Origin: an uncultured Chloroflexota bacterium
GTDB lineage: Bacteria > Chloroflexota > Anaerolineae > Anaerolineales > Anaerolineaceae
Length of the DNA stretch: 43,469 bases
Direction: 5' to 3'
NCBI GenBank assembly: GCA_902791025.1
Contig: CADATZ010000029.1
Location: forward strand, 15,238-58,706
In this document: positions 26,999 to 34,777 of the stretch, one piece after another
Layout of the letters: every line of letters begins with the position of its first letter
Position numbering within the stretch: the stretch's first letter is position 1
Position numbers and translations under genes: made by a program
The notes under the pieces: model-generated
Told to the model about the DNA's origin: nothing
Databases searched by the model: none
Seen by the model: only the letters and a program-made list of their open reading frames with translations

Positions 26999-27317
26999 GT
27001 CCCCCTCGGGATTTTATTGGTCCAAAACCGTCCTTATTATTGCTGCTTTAGTCGTAAAACCGCAATATTATTTTATATTGCCAGATTATTTTTCCCTGAA
27101 ATCGTGGTAGAAATCGTGGGTAAAAAAATCCATTCCAATATTTTCGCCATTTTGTTGATTTTCAACCATGTTTCCACCTGAATTACTCGGAAACGACGAT
27201 ATTGCCATGGAAAAATGGTAAATATGGTGAAGTTGCGGACGATTTCACATTTTATTATAGAAGAAACACACCAGGTACTTAACAAAAAGAGTAATAGCAA
27301 AAAGCAGGAATAGTGCT

Positions 27318-27500
27318 ATGCAGGCTAAATCAAACCGCACCGACAACAGAAGCCGAAATTTCTTTTTACTGACATTTTGTTTTATTGTTTTGTCGTTTTT
27401 CGGCTGCAGAACAGCGACATTTTCATCAGTAAATGACGGTAATAAGTCACTTTCAGTGAGGACTGTCAATGAGGACTTTCAATGGCTCAAAGTACGATAA
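27318..27500 (+). CDS. Possible short lipoprotein
   Basis: A 60-codon frame has basic residues, a hydrophobic stretch and a lipobox-like end (FFLLTFCFIVLSFFGC), followed by about 30 polar residues. It looks like a lipoprotein leader without a mature domain. There is no good ribosome binding site, so it may be a remnant. Confidence 0.25.
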   Translation: MQAKSNRTDNRSRNFFLLTFCFIVLSFFGCRTATFSSVNDGNKSLSVRTVNEDFQWLKVR

Positions 27501-27570
27501 AGCGTGTGCGTTGCTTACTTCAAATATTGGCATGAAGAATGCTGTAAAAAAGCTGTTATAATCTGTTATA

Positions 27571-27619
27571 ATAATTAGTGTCTGCTCAACAAAAGACAGG
27601 TTGAGCAGACACTAATTAT
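27571..27619. terminator. Perfect 20-bp hairpin
   Basis: Two 20-nt arms (ATAATTAGTGTCTGCTCAAC and its exact complement) flank a 9-nt loop and are followed by TTGTTTTGG. It may be a terminator or the closely spaced ends of a deleted mobile element, since perfect arms this long are unusual for a terminator. Confidence 0.55.
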
Positions 27620-27622
27620 TTG

Positions 27623-27907
27623 TTTTGGGGTTCAACGAAAGCAGATGAAATAGAAGGTTTATTACCATCTTAGAATGAAATAATTCAAATGATTCGTGCG
27701 ATCGATACGAAACGAAAGAGTTATATTTACGAATTATTAAAAATCTTTACAGAGTAATTTGTTTACAAAGATAATGAAAAACCCATTTTTATAGAGGATA
27801 ATTTAGATGGGAATCAAAGAAAATTATATTTCAATTTAGTGAATTATATTTTTAAGGAAAAACGGAACCAGAAGGCGTATGAAGATCAGGGAAAAGTTTT
27901 ATACTGA
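27623..27907 (+). pseudogene. Decayed ORF overlapping the nitrilase-like gene
   Basis: One frame of 94 codons reads as plausible low-GC protein (NEIIQMIRAIDTKRKSYIYE, then GNQRKLYFNLVNYIFKEK) but is broken by TAG at 27671 and TAA at 27755. Its final stop overlaps the start of the nitrilase-like gene by 29 bp, in the manner of a translationally coupled operon partner. This suggests the operon once had one more small upstream gene. Family not recognised. Confidence 0.4.
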
Positions 27908-29510
27908 GCTATGTGAGGCAAGCAGTGAATATGACATTGTAGCAATCTGTTATGCTGAAATATTGCGCTTTGTTGAAGACACGGAAATTAACTTTGTCAC
28001 ACAATATATAGATCGTTTGGATGATGATTTGAAATACAATCATTATTATTTCATGTTTGAGTCATTCCGCAAGTTCGCTATAAACATTGCAAAAGACCAA
28101 CTGCTTCAACTCGGAGGATTTGATCCGAAAAAGTTTTGTGAACTGTTATTTCCTCGAATGAAATCTATCATTGATTCTTTGGAAGCAGATTTTGAAAAAG
28201 GATTCCCGATCTGCTTATTTTATATTATTAGCGCATTGGATTATATAATCGGAGAAGAACAAAAAGAATTTGAAATGTATTCCTTCTGGAATCAAAGCTG
28301 CGGACCACTAAACAGCGGTGCAAGTCTGGAAAAAAGTGTTGTTTACCTTCAGAATAATAACAACTTTTTATCACCATCACTTGAAACCCAATATTTCAGA
28401 AAACCTCTTTATCAAAATCGAATCGGGAACCAGTTTAGCGATGTTTTGTTGTTTCGTCGAAGTTATATCAAGGAAAGATTCTCAGCGATTCCGAAAATAA
28501 AAAGAATTCGATGCAACCCATTATATAGAGAACAAATTGAAACCCGAAAATACTTCAGAATTGCAAGTGTCCCATTTATTGGGTATCCGACAATTGCATT
28601 TCATAATCTCAAAGATCCGCAGCCGTGCGCAGAAGGTGATACACCGGAAGGCTCCTTCTACGTGGAATACCCGGAAAAAATGGAAGAAAAAAATCTGACC
28701 AATATATTGTTATTACTTGAATTAGCGATAGAGAAGGAAGCCAATATTATTGTATTTCCGGAATACGTTGTCAGTGAGCGTGTTTTGGAAGGAATGAAAG
28801 AATATTTGTCTGGGTTGGACAGGAATCGCAGGAAACAGTTGAACTTGGTATTTGCTGGTACAATGTATAAAAGAGAAGAACACGATAAAGGCGATAATAT
28901 CCTTACAATATTGAACGCATTTGGCTCAGAAGTCGGTCGCTATTATAAGTATTCTCCTTTTCTCATTCGAAATACAAAAGGATCTGAGAAGGCTGTTCCG
29001 AAAAGTGATGGTAAAACTAATAAAAGAAAGTATATAAAATGCTCCGAAATACTTTCGAATCCCGGAAAGGAATGTACTTTGATCGATGTTGATACAATCG
29101 GACGGATTCTGCCAGCTATCTGTCGGGACGTGATTGATGGTGTGTATACGAAAAACCTCGTAGAGATGTTTTTGCCCAGTTTGTTGATTATCTCGGCATG
29201 GAGTAAATCAATCTCCAGATTCGAGTCGGAGTTGTGTCATTTTGCCGATACAGTACTTACATCATCTTTACTGTGTGATTGCTGTAATGCTGTTAAAAGG
29301 GAAGAGATTACAAAACCGATCGGATTATATTGCTTACCGGAAAAAGTCGATAATAAAATGGATTCCAAACCACATAAAATTATCAGAGATGTAAATTGCT
29401 GGAAAAATTGTGAACAAAAATGTGGTTGTGTCTTTTTGATAGACGTTGACTTCTCGACAGAAATCATTAAAAGTGTCGAGTCTAAACCCTTTCATCCCAA
29501 ATTAGAGTAA
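27879..29510 (+). CDS. Nitrilase-superfamily (carbon-nitrogen hydrolase) protein with helical N-terminal domain
   Basis: The 543-residue protein has an all-helical N-terminal part (about 1-220, no recognised family) and a C-terminal CN-hydrolase domain from about 225. The Glu-Lys-Cys triad is visible: Glu295 in IVFPEYVVSE, Lys357 in GRYYKYSPF and Cys415 in LPAICRDVIDG. The fold would hydrolyse or transfer an amide or nitrile; the substrate is unknown. Nitrilase domains are known as C-terminal partners of some defence reverse transcriptases, but no YxDD motif is present here. It heads a three-gene set with a winged-helix protein and an unknown protein. AGAAGG lies close to the ATG. No signal peptide is seen, so it is cytoplasmic. 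Confidence 0.75.
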   Translation: MKIREKFYTELCEASSEYDIVAICYAEILRFVEDTEINFVTQYIDRLDDDLKYNHYYFMFESFRKFAINIAKDQLLQLGGFDPKKFCELLFPRMKSIIDSLEADFEKGFPICLFYIISALDYIIGEEQKEFEMYSFWNQSCGPLNSGASLEKSVVYLQNNNNFLSPSLETQYFRKPLYQNRIGNQFSDVLLFRRSYIKERFSAIPKIKRIRCNPLYREQIETRKYFRIASVPFIGYPTIAFHNLKDPQPCAEGDTPEGSFYVEYPEKMEEKNLTNILLLLELAIEKEANIIVFPEYVVSERVLEGMKEYLSGLDRNRRKQLNLVFAGTMYKREEHDKGDNILTILNAFGSEVGRYYKYSPFLIRNTKGSEKAVPKSDGKTNKRKYIKCSEILSNPGKECTLIDVDTIGRILPAICRDVIDGVYTKNLVEMFLPSLLIISAWSKSISRFESELCHFADTVLTSSLLCDCCNAVKREEITKPIGLYCLPEKVDNKMDSKPHKIIRDVNCWKNCEQKCGCVFLIDVDFSTEIIKSVESKPFHPKLE

Positions 29511-29742
29511 AATATGTATAATCAATTCAATACACATCAGTGCATAGATATTAGTGGCTGACTGATGTAATCGGAGAATCGTCTATGTTGGCAGAAATCT
29601 ATTTCCTTTAGATTAAAAGTAACTGTCCAAAGGTGCAGAAGGTACGGATGTAGATGACATTTTTTTAACAGTGGAGTTTAAGACCCGTGATACCCGGCTT
29701 CTCTCCTCGGGTTCTGAAAAATATTTTGATTTATAAATAAAT

Positions 29743-30729
29743 ATGTTAGAATTAATCAGATTTACAGATATATCTCGTGATCATAAAGATGATTCGTCAA
29801 TTGTTGTCCATTCTAAAAAACTAATTGATGAGATTCAAGTATTATCAACGAAAATTCTTGAATTCTTTCTAAAAAAATTGGTGATTCGGGAAAAAATGAT
29901 CTTGGATTTTAATATCCTGGCTGTCAGTATGATTTACAACTCCGTAGAAAAAATACCTGAAACTCTTCAAGAAATTACAGACCGGTTTTCAGACTACTTG
30001 AACAATCAGATCTATTCAGAAGATAACATGAAACGGGCAATTTCATATATGCGAGTTTATCAGACTGCCCAAGCAATCCATATTTTTATGTATGAACGTG
30101 ATCGGGAACAAAAGATTCGCACGGAAGTCTTATGTCTTGATGAATTCAAAAAAATAATTGAGATATTATATTTAAACCCTGGCATTACGGAAAAAGAATT
30201 ATGCGAAGAAATGAATCTTTCTAAAGAAGATGTAAATTCGCAGCTGCGTTATCTTGAGCAAAAAGACCTGTGTGTAATCAGAAAGACAGGTAACAGAGTT
30301 TTTTATGTACTGACAAAAAATGGGGTGGATTTATATCATTGTTACCAGCAGAAGGAATCATTTCATCTGTCAGAACGCGAATGGGATTCTTGGCGTATAC
30401 GGTTGCTGAAATCTTATTTGGAAGAATTAGAGAAGAACAACATAAAGTCCTTTGATATCAAAAGAATTGTTCAAGGAATTTCGGATATGTCTGACAGGGA
30501 AGTCACAATGGTTCTGAGAAAGTTCAGACGCTTGGATACAGCAAAAATCAAGGCTAAAAGATCTCTTGATATTCCATCTGAGGGAATATTTATAAATTCC
30601 GAAAATAATTTTGAATTAGAAAATGTGCGTGTTATTTCCCCACGTCTTGAGTTGAACCCGCTATATAGTAACTTCGAAAAGAGAACAATAAAAAGAAAAA
30701 TGTATAAAAGTGAGTTTTTATGCAAATAG
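29743..30729 (+). CDS. Winged-helix domain protein, second gene of the nitrilase operon
   Basis: The 328-residue protein has a helical N-terminal region, a central winged helix at about 135-198 (PGITEKELCEEMNLSKEDV, then LEQKDLCVIRKTGNRVFYVL) resembling MarR/ArsR-type folds, and a charged C-terminal region with a possible second helix-turn-helix (FDIKRIVQGISDMSDREVTM). It may bind nucleic acid as a regulator or as a sensor of the system. No ribosome binding site is evident before the ATG, which is the first possible start after an in-frame TAA. It is separated by 232 bp from the nitrilase-like gene and overlaps the next gene by 10 bp. Family not recognised. Confidence 0.65.
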   Translation: MLELIRFTDISRDHKDDSSIVVHSKKLIDEIQVLSTKILEFFLKKLVIREKMILDFNILAVSMIYNSVEKIPETLQEITDRFSDYLNNQIYSEDNMKRAISYMRVYQTAQAIHIFMYERDREQKIRTEVLCLDEFKKIIEILYLNPGITEKELCEEMNLSKEDVNSQLRYLEQKDLCVIRKTGNRVFYVLTKNGVDLYHCYQQKESFHLSEREWDSWRIRLLKSYLEELEKNNIKSFDIKRIVQGISDMSDREVTMVLRKFRRLDTAKIKAKRSLDIPSEGIFINSENNFELENVRVISPRLELNPLYSNFEKRTIKRKMYKSEFLCK

Positions 30730-31472
30730 ATGATGTCCATTTGTATCTGCTGCAGAGTATTGGATATTCTAAAGAACTAATTTCTAGAGTACGTATCTGC
30801 ATTAATGCATATTTTTTAATTCAGAATGCGGAACCGCAAGATCAGTCTGAACTGATCTCTTTTTTCTTTCGCAAGGCTGATAAAGCATGGTCCCGTGATG
30901 ACGAAGACCTTTCATCCGATATTACACATTTATTGGATGAGACGGATCAGATTTCTTCAGAATATTTTGAGAGGGCTAATGGATTTGAATGGAATAATAC
31001 CTATTCGCGGAGAAAATCCATAGATAATTTGCCGGATATTCAGGATCTGACTATTGAGGATATATCGTATTGTGATGTGAAATACAGACAGTTGGTTGAA
31101 GGTGTTATTGATTTATATTCCAATGAAGGTTATTCAGAATCTGATTATTATTCTCATTTTTGGAATATGTTTAATTATGTACTCAATCAATTACCTGTGA
31201 AAGAAAAGGGAATTTGTTTTTACTTTGCGCTATGTGATAACCGTACACCTTATTATCAGGTTTCCAAAGGTCTGATTATGAGTGATGAGGAATACGAAGA
31301 AAAGATTAGAGAAAACATTATCCCGGTTGAAAAAATGTGGTATGTCCTTAACTTAAAAACTAGACAAAAAACAGAAAAAGCTTCACAACTTTATGCTATT
31401 ATCGAATCGCTCGAAACAAAGGAACAACGTATCATTTTCCTTACTCAATTAATGGATATTTTGTCGAATTAA
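30720..31472 (+). CDS. Unknown protein, third gene of the nitrilase operon
   Basis: The 250-residue, acidic, mainly helical protein starts at an ATG 10 bp inside the end of the winged-helix gene, so the two are translationally coupled and probably act together. Visible stretches include VKYRQLVEGVIDLYSNEGYS and GICFYFALCDNRTPYYQVSK, but no catalytic motif, membrane segment or metal site that I can name. The tight overlap with a winged-helix gene and the defence-type surroundings make it a candidate effector or partner; this is inference from context only. Confidence 0.65.
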   Translation: MQIDDVHLYLLQSIGYSKELISRVRICINAYFLIQNAEPQDQSELISFFFRKADKAWSRDDEDLSSDITHLLDETDQISSEYFERANGFEWNNTYSRRKSIDNLPDIQDLTIEDISYCDVKYRQLVEGVIDLYSNEGYSESDYYSHFWNMFNYVLNQLPVKEKGICFYFALCDNRTPYYQVSKGLIMSDEEYEEKIRENIIPVEKMWYVLNLKTRQKTEKASQLYAIIESLETKEQRIIFLTQLMDILSN

Positions 31473-31566
31473 TAAAGGCAAATATTCAAAGTTTACGGAT
31501 ATCAGCTTAAAAGCTCCGAAGAAAGCTGATCAGAAAACCTGCTAAGTACAAGCGTGTTTACAGCCT

Positions 31567-32035
31567 AATGATATCAATACAGCGAGGTCTGCTTTTCAGA
31601 CCTATGTTGGAGATAATGGACTAACGGATGTCGAGTGAATGCTTGAGACCGTTCATTTGATGCATTCTTTTTCCGTTGGATGGGATGATCCGAGAAGAGA
31701 AGTAAAGGCGGAATAGTGAGACCGGAAAACTATGATTGGAAACCGGGATTCGCTGGAAAGTACTATAACTTCTGTGAACTTTCCTTTGAAACTTGGAAGC
31801 AGATTAAAGACGAAATAATGTATGAGATGATGCAGTGAGTGAGCGTGTGTATATCAGTGCTGACTATTCTGAAGCTGATGGAGACGGAATGTTATCGATG
31901 TTCTTCATCATTTGTGGAAGGAAAACTATCACAAAGTGAATTATGTTGATACGGCTAAAGTGGTTTCCGAAAGTGTGTCTGACGTTCGGTGTGAATTACA
32001 GAATTACTAAGACCTCTATGTCAAAAACATGAGAG
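31567..32035 (+). pseudogene. Decayed coding cluster (three short overlapping frames)
   Basis: Several successive frames read like protein: NDINTARSAFQTYVGDNG, then MLETVHLMHSFSVGWDDPRR, then RPENYDWKPGFAGKYYNF, then VSERVYISADYSEADGDG. They are joined by TGA-ATG, TAGTG and GTGA junctions. In the last one a one-base deletion near 31891 shifts the frame, and shifting back gives NVIDVLHHLWKENYHKVNYV and more. This is either a set of small genes or one or two genes broken by frameshifts. The family is not identified with certainty. Confidence 0.45.
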
Positions 32036-32083
32036 AATAAACCACAACCAGAATCAATCAAATGGATAACCTCACCCATTTTT

Positions 32084-32240
32084 ATGTATAATCATTGGCA
32101 AGTGAACAAGAAATTCCTGCTTTTCCTGACATTATTGTTACTATGGCTTACGTTTTTCACCTATCTTATATTACAAAATGGAACTGAAACGGAAGAAACT
32201 GGCTTAGGTATTTCGGATTGGATCATCCGCGCTTTTCAAC
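32084..32240 (+). pseudogene. VanZ-like N-terminal fragment
   Basis: About 52 codons encode a first membrane segment (FLLFLTLLLLWLTFFTYLIL) followed by a polar stretch like the N-terminus of VanZ-family membrane proteins. The frame is cut exactly where an IS66-type terminal sequence begins. The remainder of the gene is absent. Confidence 0.4.
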
Positions 32241-32422
32241 GTAAGCGTCAAACAATTCACGTCTTGAAATGACACAGAAAATTTGTCATACTCTATTAGA
32301 AGTCTTTAGATATCTGGAGATAACTCGAAATTTCTACAGATAACTCGAGAATAAAGGAGTATGGTATGAATAAAACAGAAAATTATTGAATCAGGCAAAG
32401 CATGAAGCGATGCTGGCAATAT
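32241..32422 (+). mobile_element. IS66-family left end with tnpA remnant
   Basis: GTAAGCGTCAAAC marks an IS66-type inverted repeat. After about 125 bp, AAGGAG and ATG at 32366 start a tnpA-like frame (MNKTE, then after a one-base shift LLNQAKHEAMLAI). It is interrupted at 32423 by a second GTAAGCGTCAAA end in the opposite orientation. Confidence 0.6.
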
Positions 32423-33870
32423 GTAAGCGTCAAATAGCGGACGCTATGCAGGGACATTTCCAGAACGGCAATCTGCCGAAGCATTGGCGGGAAGAAGGGT
32501 ATCAACGTCAGATGGTGTAGACATATTGAGATATGGTGCCTTTTTCAGAACCCAAGTCAGGTAACGATAGGGATCAAGGCCGTTCTCTTTCGCAGTCTGG
32601 ATCAAGCTGAACAAGATTGCACTGCTGCGAGCACCGCTTGGCGTATTGGCAAAGAGGAAGTTCTTCCGACCCATGACGAACGGTTTTATACTGCGTTCAG
32701 CCAGATTATTGGAGATCTCAAGGCGTCCGTCTTCCAACCAGGTTGTGAGCCAGGACCATTGTGAGATAACATAATTTGCTGCTTTTCCCAGAAGAGATTT
32801 CGGCGGAGCATTTAGTTTGGAAACCCAATTTCGAAGTTCATTCAGAACCGGTTCAGACAATTCGAGCCGCTTTTGTTTTCGCTCATCCGGCGGCAAAGGT
32901 GCAATATTTCTCTCAATTTCAAACAATTTGTCAAAGTAAGCAATACCGATCATTGCAGGAGAAGCAGACCGTTTTTCTTCGTTCCGGATCACATCAACAG
33001 CATCGGTAAAGTTCCGCCTGGCATGTGCCAGACAGCCGACCACACGAATATCCGGTGAAAGATTGTGATATCCGGAATATCCGTCTGTGTGCAGATATCC
33101 CTTGAATCCTTCAAGAAATGCTTTCGGATGTTTTGCTTCACGCGTTTCCTGATAATCATATAAGATCAGCTGCTGTTTTGCTCCCTTTCCGGTCCGGTAA
33201 AGCCACATGTAGCTTTTGCTCTGTGCTTTCCGTCCCGGTTCTCTGAGAACCTCCAGCGTTGTTTTATCTGCGTCAAGAATCTCTTCTTTCAGCAGTTTTT
33301 CTCTCATCCGTTTCCAGATCTGTTCGAAGTATAATTCAGTAGATTTCAGCAGCCAGTTGGACATAGTCTGACGAGAAAGTGGTATTCCGGAAGCATTGAG
33401 CTGCTGTTCGAGCCGATATAACGGTGAATGCATGACGTATTTCTCCGTCGCGATATAGGCAATGGCTTCCGCTGTCGCATTCCCGTTCGGGATCACCGGT
33501 TTGTCTGCTTCCGCCCGAACAATCCGTGATTTTGCGTTTGTTTTATCACATTCAACGCATTTATATGAGTGCGTGCGAGTTTCGACAATGATGAATTTTG
33601 CTGGAACCAGCTTCACTTTTCGGTCGATATCCACACCAATTTCTGCCATTTCACGGCCGCACTGATTGCAGATTCGTTTTGATTCGGTCAGTTCCTTGTC
33701 GATAATCTCTATTTCGATATTTTCCGGCAGATTACCCAGATCGGTCACATATTTCTTGCGTTTGTGTTCTTTGACTGTGGTCTCTCCGGCTGCTTCTCTA
33801 CGGATTACAGCATCTGCATAAGCTTCTGATTCATTGAATACAAATCCAAGCTGATATACCGTATTTTGGG
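32423..33870 (-). mobile_element. tnpC: IS66-family element, tnpC transposase truncated at its 5' end
   Basis: The minus-strand frame, stopping at 32444, encodes the IS66 TnpC transposase: a Cys-x2-Cys zinc finger (CNQCGREM and CVEC), the catalytic acidic residues in EEILDADKTTLEV, YLHTDGYSGYH and EISNNLAERSIKPF, and the IS66-type C-terminal region. The frame continues upstream of the GTG at 33748 without an ATG (QLGFVFNESEAYADAV) and is cut at an IS21-like end. The N-terminal leucine-zipper region and tnpA/tnpB are missing, so the element cannot move by itself. CGCTTAC just past the stop is its terminal repeat. Confidence 0.85.
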
Positions 33871-33872
33871 GT

Positions 33873-33954
33873 GTTCAATTGATGCGGACTAAGTGTCCAT
33901 TCTTTGCGGTGAAAGTGTTCAATCTGCGCGGTCTTACCGTTCAATCTTGTGCGG
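33873..33954. mobile_element. IS21-type terminal repeat array
   Basis: Three related units (GTTCAATTGATGCGG, GTTCAATCTGCGCGG, GTTCAATCTTGTGCGG) interspersed with AAGTGTCC resemble the multiple terminal repeats of IS21-family ends. They abut the broken tnpC. No istA or istB gene is present, so only one end remains. Confidence 0.5.
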
Positions 33955-34280
33955 AATATTCAGAATTTCTCTATAACGCCATCTGCTATTTCGAGAATCC
34001 GCCGGAGGACGTAGCTGAATTGCTCTCTAAGCTGCCGGCAAAAAATTGCGAACAGCTTTCAAAAGCCTTTGACGACGTCCGCAGCAGTGTAAGAGAATCC
34101 GTATTACAAACTCTGCTTTACGATCAATTACCCTGCGCTCATGGCCTTCTTCTGCTTGATTGCAAAATCATGTCGACCAGCAGGAATGAAATTTGTAAAA
34201 TAAACTTAGTGAAATCAAGAGGGAAAATTCAAGATTGTAAGCAAGAATACAGGAATATTTGCAGTCAGCCTCTGTTTTAA
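33951..34280 (+). pseudogene. Unidentified coding remnant
   Basis: An open frame after the IS21-type repeats reads as plausible protein for about 75 codons (EYSEFLYNAICYFENPPEDV, then AKNCEQLSKAFDDVRSSVRE), then becomes low quality. Its only ATG lies inside the IS end, so it is probably the tail of a gene truncated by the insertion. Confidence 0.3.
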
Positions 34281-34777
34281 GTATTATTCAGCGCAGTAAT
34301 AAAAAGGTATTATTCCTAAGGTATCTTAGGAAAATGTCATATTTTCCTAAGAAAACACTTGACTATATAGGGAGGTTCAAAAAACTTATAACTAACATTA
34401 GAAAGTATTAGAAATATAAAATGGGTGTCAGGAGATCTTTGTCACTCTATGACACCCTTGTCCAAATCAACCGGAAAAATCAGTACACAAAGCCTGAGAT
34501 ACTTTCACTGAAACGTCCGGATCAAAAATCCCGGCGGGGGGTATTGCCCACACTGGAGTTTTGTGACTACAGAGATTATACAAAACCAGAATGGATCAAA
34601 CCAGCAGCTGTTTGCCGGACTAAAGCAAGCCAATAGTTCTTTTGAAAACGAAACCGAGTTTCTGATAGGCACAACAATCATGATATTTTTGTAGTTCTCT
34701 TCTCTATTTAGATGGCGATCATAGTCTTCAGAACCGGCTTTGAATGCATGCCTTGCTCTAAAGCTGAAAAATCTTCA
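34281..34777. other. Non-coding gap with operator-like repeats
   Basis: No gene is supported here. It contains the TTCCTAAG repeats listed separately and a hairpin GGGTGTCA / TGACACCC at about 34423-34456. It lies downstream of the leftward Gabija-like pair. Confidence 0.5.
34313..34351. promoter_or_regulatory. TTCCTAAG inverted repeat with third half-site
   Basis: TTCCTAAG-GTAT-CTTAGGAA forms a perfect palindrome and a third TTCCTAAG follows 11 nt later, then TTGACT and AGGGAGG. It looks like an operator in front of a lost gene, since no ORF follows. Confidence 0.4.

Larger units (their letters stand above)
26835..27119. repeat. Four ATCGTGG direct repeats in two pairs
   Basis: ATCGTGG occurs at 26835, 26846, 27101 and 27113, as two closely spaced pairs (11 and 12 nt apart) on either side of the tRNA-Met fragment. 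Such paired direct repeats resemble arm-type binding sites of tyrosine recombinases, but no integrase gene is present to support this. Confidence 0.4.

Noticed and set aside
26770..27051. 93-codon ORF containing GDWIRTNDLRVMSRPP
   Set aside because: It is the antisense translation of the tRNA-Met fragment, a well-known false ORF pattern.
27879..29510. Reverse transcriptase fused to the nitrilase domain (DRT type 1)
   Set aside because: No YxDD or other RT motif is present in the N-terminal half.
32422..32520. Continuation of tnpA-like coding past the second GTAAGCG
   Set aside because: The bases beyond 32423 belong to the terminal repeat of the second IS66; the few matching codons are a consequence of the shared end.
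34421..34636. 71-codon plus-strand ORF
   Set aside because: Starts within a hairpin, lacks a ribosome binding site, and has no protein-like pattern.
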